64,000 bases of DNA, taken from Agaricus subrufescens. Its lineage: Eukaryota > Basidiomycota > Agaricomycetes > Agaricales > Agaricaceae. Both the position numbers and the translations under genes were made by a program. Below, one piece after another: positions 54,860 to 64,000 of this stretch (position 1 is the first letter of the stretch; every line of letters starts with the position of its first letter). The stretch covers positions 186,001 through 250,000 of the forward strand of contig CM057063.1 in assembly GCA_029945375.1 (NCBI GenBank), written 5' to 3'. The notes below the pieces were generated by a model. It had not been told where the DNA came from, made no database searches, and saw only the letters and a program-made list of their open reading frames with translations.

Positions 54860-57786
54860 TTAACTATTGCACAGCGGAGGACCAGAATGAAAAAATCGAT
54901 ATCTCCACTTCGACACACCATCATCCGGGTCGATAAACGACAATTCCACATAACACATCTCCGTAGAGTCCACAAAAACAGTAGCAAGTTGATCCGGGTA
55001 GTCAATGAAATGGCGAGCAAAGCGTCGCGAGCAGTCAAGGCACTCATAGGAGCCTCCCTGATCCACAGCTTCCCAGTGAAATTTTTTACCCGCTGTCATG
55101 CTAAAGCGGGGAATATCCGTCTGCGCTACGTTGTCTCCGGGGCGACTAAGATATCTTTCAAAAGGAGCTAACAACTTCACTCGTGATCTCTGTGGGCTAT
55201 GATCATCACTTTTCCTCTCGTAGCTCCTATGCTGCGCATAGACTTAGATTCAGCAAACTCAATGATTACATACTAAGACTTACCTCACAATCCTGATTCC
55301 AGGAGTCGAAAGAAATTCCATCCTGACCAACAGGTGTCACAAGCCATTGCTCAATGGTTCCACAGATTGCGGCATAATCTAGTAAACGGAGCGGCACCTG
55401 CTTTACCTCACCAAGTTCCGTAAGTTCAGCGAGAAGGTTGTTCTGTATGTGATTTCAACATCATGAATGCAAAAACATCAGGAAACTTACCCAAAGAAAT
55501 TGCAGCAAGTTATGCCACGGAAATCTTGCGTCAGGCACAGTAAAACGTGTGGTTAAAAGACGGAAGTTAGACATGTTGGCATAGAAGCCGAGAGAGCTGA
55601 AATTTCGACATATATCGCCCATCGAAGTCTTATATAAGTAGAGCCTCAGCTGACTGTCAGTTATCTTGAAACGCTCGTCACCGGGCCACGATAGTGAAAT
55701 GTTATCACAAAAACCTGGATCATTTTTCAAGTAACCACCATAACATTCAACACCTCCACCAGTCGCCTCACTATCAAACTCATCCGGGACTTGCTCTACA
55801 ATTCTCAACGAAACCTGAGCCTGGAGCTGCTTAGCTTCATCCGCAACACTCCGACAGAATCGGGATCGTTTAAAGTCGAATAGGAAGTCTGTAAATGATT
55901 TATGAAAATATCTGAGAGGCTCGTCATCCGCTTTGTGGGGTGCGGGAGCCTTCACGACGGCGTGTAGATGGGAAATAGCACCGTAAGCGGCATCTTCAGT
56001 CAACTCCAATCGGTTGCAGTGTGCGCGAAAATTCTCCTCTTTCCAATCGGAATTTGAATATATGAGTAGTAGTTTCCTGGTGTTACTCATGACATCAGCG
56101 GGAATGTTGGAGAGAATTCTCTCATATAGGGCGTCAAGCTGAGCCATTGGGTGTTCCCTTCCTGACAGATCTTTTGGGATAGCATCAATTGCGTCGAGTA
56201 CGAGACGAAGTAGAGCAACAGGGTCTCGGTAGTGCGGGTCGCCAACGTATCGAACTACAGTTGAAGCATATGCAAAGAGTCCACCTGCAGCTGTAGCAAT
56301 TTTCGTGAACTCTGTCTCGGATGGCCAATCCCGCTTGTGCTTCAGTGTAGGATATGCGTCTTTAATCTTGTTCAGCTCATCGCGGAGATACCGCTGAACG
56401 TCTTCACATGCTTCATCTGAGTCTACAATGATTTCCTCCTTTGTGTATGCGGGCGCAACCTTGATATTGTCGAAAAATGAAGTAATGTGAGGTTCTGGGC
56501 GGCTGGCGATAAACCACACGATGGGGGAATTCGGATATACGAGGCAAAATTCGGATATCAATACCAAGAGCTCTCTTTGTATGAGAGGACTATCGCACTC
56601 GTCGAGACCGTCAATGATGATTAGGGATCGACTTGAGGGATTGAATATATGCCGATTGACGAATGGTTCAGTAATGAACTTTTGGAATTGTACCGGTAGC
56701 GCCTTGCGAAAGAGAGATGGGTCACGGGTGAGCTCGCCTCGGATATATTGTCGATATGGTTCACATTTGGCCGCGAGCTGATAGGCAATGGTCGTGAAGA
56801 GTTTAGTCCCATCTCGGCGTCCATTGACAGCGAAGAAGACTGATGCATCAGCAGGTGCTTGCTCGGCGACCATCTGCATAATTGCCGATTTCCCAACCCC
56901 GGCGGAGCCAACAACCCACCGCATCTTTTCCTTCCCACTACACTCAACAATGAAGATCTTGCACCTCTCCACAATTGCTAGCCTGGTTCCGGGGTGACAC
57001 CGTGGCGGTGGATAGCGGTCCGACGAGTCAAACTCTGCTCCAATGATCGTGTGCTGCAAAAACTTTTCCATGACTGAGGAAGAAAGTAGTACTAAGTATC
57101 TATGAGGGAAGGAAGCATATAAAGAAGACTCACAGTTGTCCGAGGTGGTACTATTGTCGATGAATGTAGTGTCCGAGAACGACAGGTTTTGAGATCCACT
57201 GAACATGCCTTGACTTTGATAAGCCCGTGGAGCCTTGTATAGATACAATTAAGAACGTCTGCAAAGACCAAAAAGCCGAACTTACAAGAACAGTCAACTC
57301 TGCTCCTTGGGGAACACACGGTAGCTGTCGAGCAATTGAACAGCTCTGATAGGTTGAGTCTGACGACTTGTAAGGAGTGATAAAGGGGGGCGCAGCATGA
57401 GGAGGCTGAACATTCGACGGCGAGTGAGCTGAGTAATCTATTGTGGGTCCTGAATCAGGAATAGTTGTAGTAGGATCATGAGGCGAATAGGAGTGCGGAA
57501 GAAACGGGGGCTGCACGAGTTTCGCAGGTTGGACAAACAGACGATTCTGCTCTCTTGAGAGTTGCAAATCAGGGGAGACGGATTGCGCTGAAGAAACAGG
57601 TGGAGAACTCGGAGATGGATGACTGGGATAAGTGGCCGGAGGATTGTTGCAGTCTGCTGATACAGGGGGTAGGCGAGTCTCTGGAGGGTCGCTCGTGGAC
57701 TGCTTTCCAGACGGGGAAGGAAAACGCCGGCCAGATGGGCGGGCGGAGGAGCGGCGAGAGCGAATTGCAGACGGCTTTTGCCCCAT
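54860..57786 (-). CDS. NACHT NTPase N6 (NLR/STAND-type, 904 aa)
   Basis: Exons 57786-57286, 57233-57134, 57073-55491, 55442-55284 and 55231-54860 join in frame to 904 codons. Exon 1 starts MGQKPSAIRSRRSSARPSG and is Ser/Pro-rich; the basic first 20 residues could matter for localisation. Exon 2 has GMFSGSQNLSFSDTTFIDNS. Walker A is GSAGVGKSAIMQ (about 256-263; Ser replaces the usual Pro) and Walker B IIIDGLDECD (about 352-361). ASRPEPHITSFF, EACEDVQRYLRDELNKIK and FHKSFTDFLFDFKRSRFC follow. The C-terminal domain (about 782-904) has ECLDCSRRFARHF, PDQLATVFVDSTEMCYVELSFIDPDDG and WRYRFFHSG. It is the most typical member and a good reference for the array. Confidence 0.83.
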
Positions 57787-58012
57787 CCTTTGGCAATGGG
57801 CAACACTGCACGTCTAACGTAAACAGGGCGTGATCCGCTTTCGGGAAAACCCGATCAACGCCAACCGGATTAGGGGCTCCCACCCAGCTCTATCACGGTC
57901 AGAGGAGAGACAAATCCAGCTTTCTCCCACACCGAACGTGAAAGAATTCAAGGTAACGTTCATTGCCTCCTGATAGTGATACTGACGCATAGCGATCCAT
58001 TCGCATTTCTCA

Positions 58013-61000
58013 TTAAATATTACACGAGGGATGGCCTGAATGAAAAAATCGGTATCTCCACTCCGACATCTGGCCACCCGAGTCCACAAATGACAATTCT
58101 ACATAGCACATTTCTGTAGAATCAACATAAACAGTTGCAAGTTGATCTGGATTATTGATGAAATGGTGGGCAAAACGTCGGGAACAGTTTAGACACTCAT
58201 TGTCGCCCCCGCCATTCACGCATCCCCAGTGAGAACCCTCACCAGCTGCAATACTAAACCGAGCACTATATGTACGCTCCGTGTCGTCTCCAGGGTCATC
58301 TAAAAATCTTTCAAATGAAGTTGACCAGCTTCGCGACGGTTGTGAGCCATCCAGATCGTCTCCTCGCTTCTCATGCTACGTGGGTAAAGATTCGGTAAAT
58401 AGCTAGACAGTCATGCACTGAAGCTCACCTCGCAAGACGGATCCCAAAAATCAGAATGCCTACTACCCATTTCAATGAGGCTCGTGAATTGAACGTCAAT
58501 TCTCCCACAAATGGCAGCAAAATCTAGGGCCCGGAGCGGCACCTGCTTTAACTCGCCAAGATCTGTGAGTTCAATGTTAAGATTGTCCTGGTAGCCTATT
58601 TCAGCACCGTGGATGGGATAGAGAGCTGTAGGGAAACTCACAAACGTAGATTCTCGCAGCTGAAAGTATGGGAAGCTGATGCCCGGACCGACGAAACGCG
58701 TAGTCAAGAGATGAAAGAAAGAAATATTCCGATAGAGTGAAGTATCAAGTGTAAATTGGTAGCACATCCTGGCCATTGATGTGCAATACAAGCTGAGCCT
58801 TAAACGATTGTCGGCAACTTCAAAACGTTCATCGCCAGGCCATGATAGCGAGATACCGTCACAAAAACCAGGACCACTCTTCAGCCAGCCATAAGTATCC
58901 CACTCGATACAATCATCAATGGCTGTATCATCAAATTTGTCTGAAACCTGCTCGACAATCTTCAATGAAGACTGGACATGGAGTTTCGCAACTTCATCAG
59001 CAACATTATGACAAAATCCAGATCGCTTAAAATCAAACAGAAAGTCAGCGAATGATTTGTGGAAAAATTCGAGGCGTTCGTCATCGGCATCGTCAGGTGT
59101 GGGAACGTCCACGACGGCATGCAGATGGGAAATAGCACCGTAGGCGGTATCTTCACCCAGCTCTAGTCTATTGCATTGTGAACGAAAATTCTCCTGATCA
59201 TAACGATTGTAGCATGGATAGAGGAACAGCAGTAGCTTCCTGGTATTGATCATAACATCAGCCGGAACGTTGTGGAGAATCCTCGAATACAAAGCGTCAA
59301 GGTGAGCCATTGGATGAATCGTTCCTGACACATCATCTCCAGAGCTAGCGTCGATGACCTCGAGTACACGATCGAGTAGAGCAACAGGGTCTCGGTAGTG
59401 TGGGTCACCAATGTATCGGACTACCGTTGAAGCATACGCAAACAGCCCGCCCGCAGCTGTGGCGATTTTGGTGAAGTCAAGCTCGCATGGCCACTCCCGC
59501 TTGCGCTTGAGCGTAGGAGATGTGCATTTGATCTTCTTCAGCTCGTCGCGGAGATACCGCTGAACATCTTCACATGCTTCATCCGAATCTATCATGATGG
59601 CTTCTTTTGTAAATGCCGCCGCGACGTTGGCATCCTCAAAAAACGAGGTAATGTGAGGTTCTGGGCGACTGGCAATAAGCCACACAACGGGAGATATCGG
59701 ATAGGCAATGTTAAATTCGGAGATCAACTCTAGGAGTTCTCTTTGGATGAGGGGATTGTTGCACTCGTCGAGGCCATCAATAACAATGAGGAACCGATGC
59801 GAAGGATGAAACAAGGGCCGCCGGATGAAAGGCTCAACAATGAATTTTTGGAACTGCACCGGTAGAGCTTTACTAAGGAGAGTAGGATCGCGACTGATCT
59901 CAACCTGCATGAATTGATAATAAGAGTCATGCTTGGTTGCGAGCTGGTAGGCGATTGTCGTAAAAAGCTTTTTCCCGTCATGGCGTCCGTTGATAGAAAA
60001 GAAGACCGAGGCATCAGCGGGAGCTTCCTCAGCGACCATCTGCATGATTGCCGACTTCCCAACTCCAGCAGGTCCAACGACACAGCGCATTTTCTCATTC
60101 CCATTGCACTCGATGACGAAGGCTTTGCATCGCGCTACGATTGCGAGCCGGGTTCCGGGGTGACACCGTGGAGGCGGGTGGCGGTCAGACGAGTCAAACT
60201 CCGCTCCAATGATCGTATACTGCAAAAACTTTTCCATGACTGACAGGGAGAAGTATAGGGATATATGCGGCAGATGAGAACAAAGACGACACTTACAGTT
60301 GTCCGAGGCAGTGCTATTGTCAATAAATGTATTGTCTGAGAAAGATAAGTTGTGAGATCCACTGAACATGCCTTGAGCTTGGTAATTAGTGGGCCGTGGA
60401 ACCTGGTAGAGGCATCATGAGCAACACTTCAAGAATAATAAATGCGACTTACTGGAACAGTCAGCTCGTACCCTTTGGGATTCTTGAGTGGCCGTTGGCC
60501 AACGAAGAAGTTCCTATCGGTGAAGTCTTCTGGTCGACAAAGAGCGATGGAAGGCTGCGGTGCATGAAGAAGATGAGGATTCGATGGCAAGCGAGCAGGG
60601 CCGGAGGATGTGGAGTCTGGATTGGAGACATTTGCAGTGGGTTGAGGAGGATAGAAATGCGAAGCCGGCAGGGGCAGTGTGGGATTTGCAGATTGTTGGA
60701 AAAGCCTTGGACATGATACATCCATAGCTGGAGGGCAAGATGGGATCTGCGTGATAGGCGCAGATTCCTGGGGGAAAGAAGAGTTTGGAAAGCCTGATAG
60801 TTCCAACCCTGGGTGGCCGATGAGGGAACGTTGCAGGGCTAGGTGATTGGGGTGAGGCGCTGATGGGTGGCTGACTGCGCGATTGGGATAGACGGATGTA
60901 GGAGATAGGTAACTCGCCGTACCGCCCCCATCCGAAGGAGGCGAATGCTGGCCCGATGGTACAGATGATCGTCGGGCAGTTGCTGGAGCAGACAGGCGGG

Positions 61001-61085
61001 AGTAAGGAGAATATCGAACAGAAGAACGAGACGAATGTACTGCAGAGCGTTCTTGCGACATGGAGGATGGAGAATTCAGAAACAA
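58013..61085 (-). CDS. NACHT NTPase N7 (NLR/STAND-type, 952 aa)
   Basis: Exons 61085-60453, 60402-60297, 60239-58642, 58587-58429 and 58375-58013 join in frame to 952 codons; a start eight codons later (MSQERSAVHSS, 61061) resembles the MGQK-type starts and may be the true one. Exon 1 is Pro/Ser/His-rich. Exon 2 has GMFSGSHNLSFSDNTFIDNS. Walker A GPAGVGKSAIMQ is near residues 302-309 and Walker B IVIDGLDECN near 398-407. VWLIASRPEPHITSFF and EACEDVQRYLRDELKKIK follow. The C-terminal domain holds ECLNCSRRFAHHF and PDQLATVYVDSTEMCYVELSF, then GGQMSEWRYRFFHSG in place of the usual DPDDGVSKWRY. Intron 3 (54 nt) has no in-frame stop. Confidence 0.82.
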
Positions 61086-61783
61086 GCTGACCCGCAGCCA
61101 TGGTGCGCAAAATGCTGTTAAATTTGATTTCGCACCCTGTCACCTAAAATACCTCGAGCGTCGCTTGCGAACTGCCACCATACAGCCCCTGCATGGAAAA
61201 TGTGGGAAACCACGCGGTCCACTTGCGGCCATGTCTCCCGATCCATGGCAGTGCCTGCGCAAGGGGAGAAACCGACGGCCCGAAAACTCACTCCGAGCAG
61301 GCCTCCCTCTATCGATATTTGCTGATAGACAAAATGCCCGATGAAGAACAACTGTGTTTGATTTATGCGAATGTATTCTGGCATTGAGTACATGCTGCCT
61401 GGACGATACGTACCGAACTATTCCAACCATAACCACAATGTCCACATCTCCCACTGCATCATTGAATATTTGACATTCCAACTACACTGGGCCGGTCGTA
61501 CACCATCGCAACGTAGATTCGTCAATCGTCTTCGTATGTTTTGTCTGTAATAGCCTTGAAAGGATGCTAACTAAGGAGAGGATACAGCTGGAAGACGGCA
61601 AGGAAAGGTTTAACGTTTAACACCGGATCAGAAATTGATGGCCCAAACTTTCCCCATTGGTTAATCATTTCCATGACTAATTTTGAATTTAGCATACAGC
61701 TTCACCTGAACCGTTGTACACTACTACAAAAGTACTAGTACCACGGCTTTGAATATGTTATGCATTAGTCTACAGCCACCGCA

Positions 61784-62095
61784 ATGCCCGGATGACAAAA
61801 CTGGTACGTTCACTCGGACATACTTTTTTATCCGGGTCAACAAATGACAACTCCACATAAGACATTGAAGTCGAGCAACAAGAACGATAACAAATCGATC
61901 CGGGTTATCAATAGAATAACGAACGTCTTGAGCTATTTGAACACTGCACTCCCGAAAGAGCGATTGCCTGATGAAAATCTTCAGCTGCTATCAAATTGAA
62001 CTTGGGACGGCCGTCTTCAAGTCCATGTAGGGCTCTTGGCAATGAAGTCGGCCACCCCCAAGGTTGCTTTATGTCCTCCTTTGTACTATTCTACA
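61784..62095 (-). pseudogene. Relic of a NACHT C-terminal exon
   Basis: Read on the minus strand, this stretch aligns base by base with the final exons of N3-N8: counterparts of the WRYRFFHSG end, the CYVELSFVDPD segment (GTCTTATGTGGAGTTGTCATTTG), the NPDQLATVFVDS segment and the conserved upstream half down to the CAT exon start near 62092. Indels (for example in the VDST codons) and substitutions break the frame. No NACHT exon is attached. It is the remnant of a deleted array member. Confidence 0.7.
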
Positions 62096-62322
62096 TGGCC
62101 AAAGATCGGTAAATTCAGCCATCAAAGAATTAGGGACTCATTTAGCAAGAAAGACTTCAGGGAATAACATCGCAGCCTGTACGACTCGGAATTCTTACTA
62201 TAGTTGACAGCGTAATCTCACGAAAGGAAATTGAGATTCATTCAACGCTTTTTGACCCCCCAGAAGCACTTGAACCTCATAAGCATATCCAAGTTTCGGC
62301 CTCAATGGATTCATGATGTAGA

Positions 62323-62380
62323 CTGTGATCCGTTTTCGGGAGAACCCTAAAGATGACGGTCAACGCCAACTGGATTCACG
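62323..62380 (-). repeat. Relic of the N6-type upstream region
   Basis: GTGATCCGTTTTCGGGAGAACCC...GTCAACGCCAACTGGATT closely matches 57828-57872 just upstream of the N6 start (GTGATCCGCTTTCGGGAAAACCC...TCAACGCCAACCGGATT). With the exon relic at 61784-62095 it brackets where a whole gene once lay. Confidence 0.7.
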
Positions 62381-62647
62381 AATTATAAATGCTCTCGCAA
62401 ATTTGGTCAAACCACAAGTTGCACCGCCTAAGGCCAGCCTGACGAGCGTCAAAGATGATGCAATATGCTCTAAGGTATTTGATAACTCGCACTCATATGA
62501 CAGTACAAAGTCACGCTTAACAACCTCATAGATTCCACTCCTGGCAGGCAGTACAGAGACAAAGTCATTCTCGTTTTACACGAAAGTAAGTAAAGACAGT
62601 GCTGTAGTTGATAATTTGATATGATAACATTACGGTAACTTTATTCA

Positions 62648-64000
62648 TCAGCTAGTACATAAGGGAGGGCCGGAATGAAAAAAACAGTACCTCCACTTCG
62701 ACATACCACCATCGTCTGGGTAGTCAATTACCAATTCTACATAACACATCCCGGTTGAGTCAATAAAAACAGTAGCAAGTTGATCAGGATTGTCGATAAA
62801 GTGACGGGCAAGGCGTCGGGAGCAATACAGGCACTGCTCGTATGCAGAAAATGAGGCCGAAAGGGCTTGCCGGTGAGAATCCTTACCAGCTCTGCTATTG
62901 AACCGAGGATGATCCGCATCCACCACACCGTCTAGTCTAGGGCTAACTACGGACCTTGAAAAATCAGTAGCCCAGCCATTGTCCTGTTCAGATTTTTTAT
63001 GCTACAGGAGGCTGAGGTTCAATGAACTCATCTAGCAAAAAGTTGATACTCACCTGACAAGAAGAATTCCAAGGATCGGAACGTTGGACACTAATGAAAA
63101 CAGGACCTATAAATTGGAGTGTGACCGCTCCACATATAGCAGCGTAGTCCATTGCCCGCAAGGGCACTTGCTTCAACTTTCCGAGCTTCATGAGTTCGGG
63201 ATAGAAACTGCCCTGAGAGGGAGCGTTAGCATTTTAGATAGTAGAGCCTTCAAATGCAGCGGATCGTAACTCATAAAACGGAAATAGAGGGCCAGGTGTG
63301 GCGAAACGTGTTGTTAGCACATCAAAGTTGGACATGGTCGCATGGCATTTGGTATGGGAAAACCCAGCGCATATATCCTCCATCGAAACGATGTATAATT
63401 GGCGCCTTAGCCAATTATCGGTAAGGAGGGAGCACTCATCACTGGGCCAAGAGAGTGAGATGTTGTCAAGAAAACCACGGCCACTTTTCAGATGACCGAA
63501 TTGGTTACACGCAATATCCTCATCACGGGCCATACTATCAAAGTTATCTGGAACCTCTTTAATAATTCTCGCTGAAGATCGGGCGCGGAGTTTTTCAACT
63601 TCATCTTTGACGTTACTGCAAAACGTGGATCGTTTAAAGTCGAACAAGAAGTCTGAAAATGACTTGTGGAAAAGTTCAAGAGGTTCTTCGTCGGCTTTGT
63701 CGGGTGTAGGGACCTTCATAACAGCGTGGAGATGGCAAACGGCACCATAAGCAGTGTCGTCTGTCAATCCAAGTATATTACTTTGCACGCGAAAAACGGC
63801 ACGATTCCAACCGAAATCTGAATATGAGAGTAATAATTTCTTTGTGTTGATCATGACATCGCCCGAGATGTTCGAGAGGACCCTCTGATATAATGCATCA
63901 AGCTGAGCCATAGAGTGCTCTCTTGCCGATACGTGATTTCTTGCAGCAGCGTCGATATCCTCGAGTACACGACGAAGCTGAGCAGCTGGGTTTTGGTAAT
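62648..64000 (-). CDS. NACHT NTPase N8, partial (continues beyond the window), with a damaged splice donor
   Basis: The open frame from 64000 down to 63234 is the C-terminal part of the NACHT exon (MAQLDALYQRVLSNI, FHKSFSDFLFDFKRSTFC, LSWPSDE, YELRSAAF). In all other members the exon ends GCATTT|GTAAGT or close to that; here the sequence is GCATTTGAAGGC, so the donor GT is gone and the frame reads seven residues into a stop (TAA, 63234-63236). The acceptor CTCAG, exon 4 (63212-63054, 159 nt) and exon 5 (63001-62648) are intact and would encode a normal C-terminal domain (QCLYCSRRLARHF, NPDQLATVFIDSTGMCYVEL, WRYCFFHSG). The gene probably yields a protein lacking that domain, unless a cryptic donor is used. 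The N-terminal half and Walker motifs lie outside the window. Confidence 0.75.

Larger units (their letters stand above)
61086..62647. other. Array spacer N7-N8 containing NACHT relics
   Basis: 1.56 kb without an intact gene. The left part is the N7 promoter. 61784-62095 is a decayed C-terminal exon, and 62323-62380 a relic of the upstream region seen before N6. See those entries. Confidence 0.6.

Noticed and set aside
1..64000. CRISPR arrays, operons, bacterial-type signals
   Set aside because: The sequence is fungal, with spliced genes. No regularly spaced direct repeats of CRISPR type were seen.

Overview
The window looks like chromosomal DNA of an Agaricomycete (mushroom-forming basidiomycete). 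Genes are intron-rich with mostly 48-70 nt GT-AG introns, and recognisable nuclear genes (COA6, TopBP1/Dpb11-type BRCT scaffold, forkhead factor, MFS carrier, mitochondrial ICT1-like factor) sit among basidiomycete-type NACHT NTPases (NLR/STAND proteins). Exon models were joined by eye from splice sites and checked for reading-frame consistency; there is no transcript support.

Layout. 1-6.2 kb: an uncharacterised serine-rich gene interrupted by TGA, COA6, an endonuclease/exonuclease/phosphatase-fold gene flanked by two diverged copies of one core promoter, and an uncharacterised 382-aa gene. 6.15-10.7 kb: a tandem segmental duplication (about 2.2-2.3 kb per unit). Each unit carries one member of a small unrecognised helical protein family. 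11-15.1 kb: a head-to-head NACHT pair, one copy decaying and one cut short. 16.3-17.4 kb: a third member of the helical family. 18.1-22.8 kb: an F-box protein and a 16-exon MFS transporter. 23.3-23.7 kb: a TA-flanked terminal-inverted-repeat element (MITE-like). 26-38.4 kb: TopBP1/Dpb11-like BRCT protein, a mucin-like single-pass membrane protein and a forkhead factor. 40.3-43.7 kb: a small hypothetical gene, then an ICT1-like factor divergent from a nuclear-looking coiled-coil gene.

44.2 kb to the end: a same-strand tandem array of NACHT genes. Four are full length and intact by inspection apart from N-terminal divergence (N4-N7), N3 is also complete, there is a decayed relic, and N8 runs off the window and has lost a splice donor. 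All share one five-exon plan: a variable Pro/Ser/His/Gln-rich exon 1; a short exon with a FSGS-NL-F-NTFIDNS motif; a ~1.6 kb NACHT exon; a 159-162 nt exon; and a C-terminal exon encoding a conserved CxxC-containing domain that I do not recognise. No WD40, ankyrin or TPR repeats are visible.

The most interesting content is this expanding and decaying NLR cluster with its unusual C-terminal domain, plus the three-member helical family around the NACHT pair. By analogy with fungal NLR systems these could belong to a non-self recognition or cell-death locus, but that is inference.
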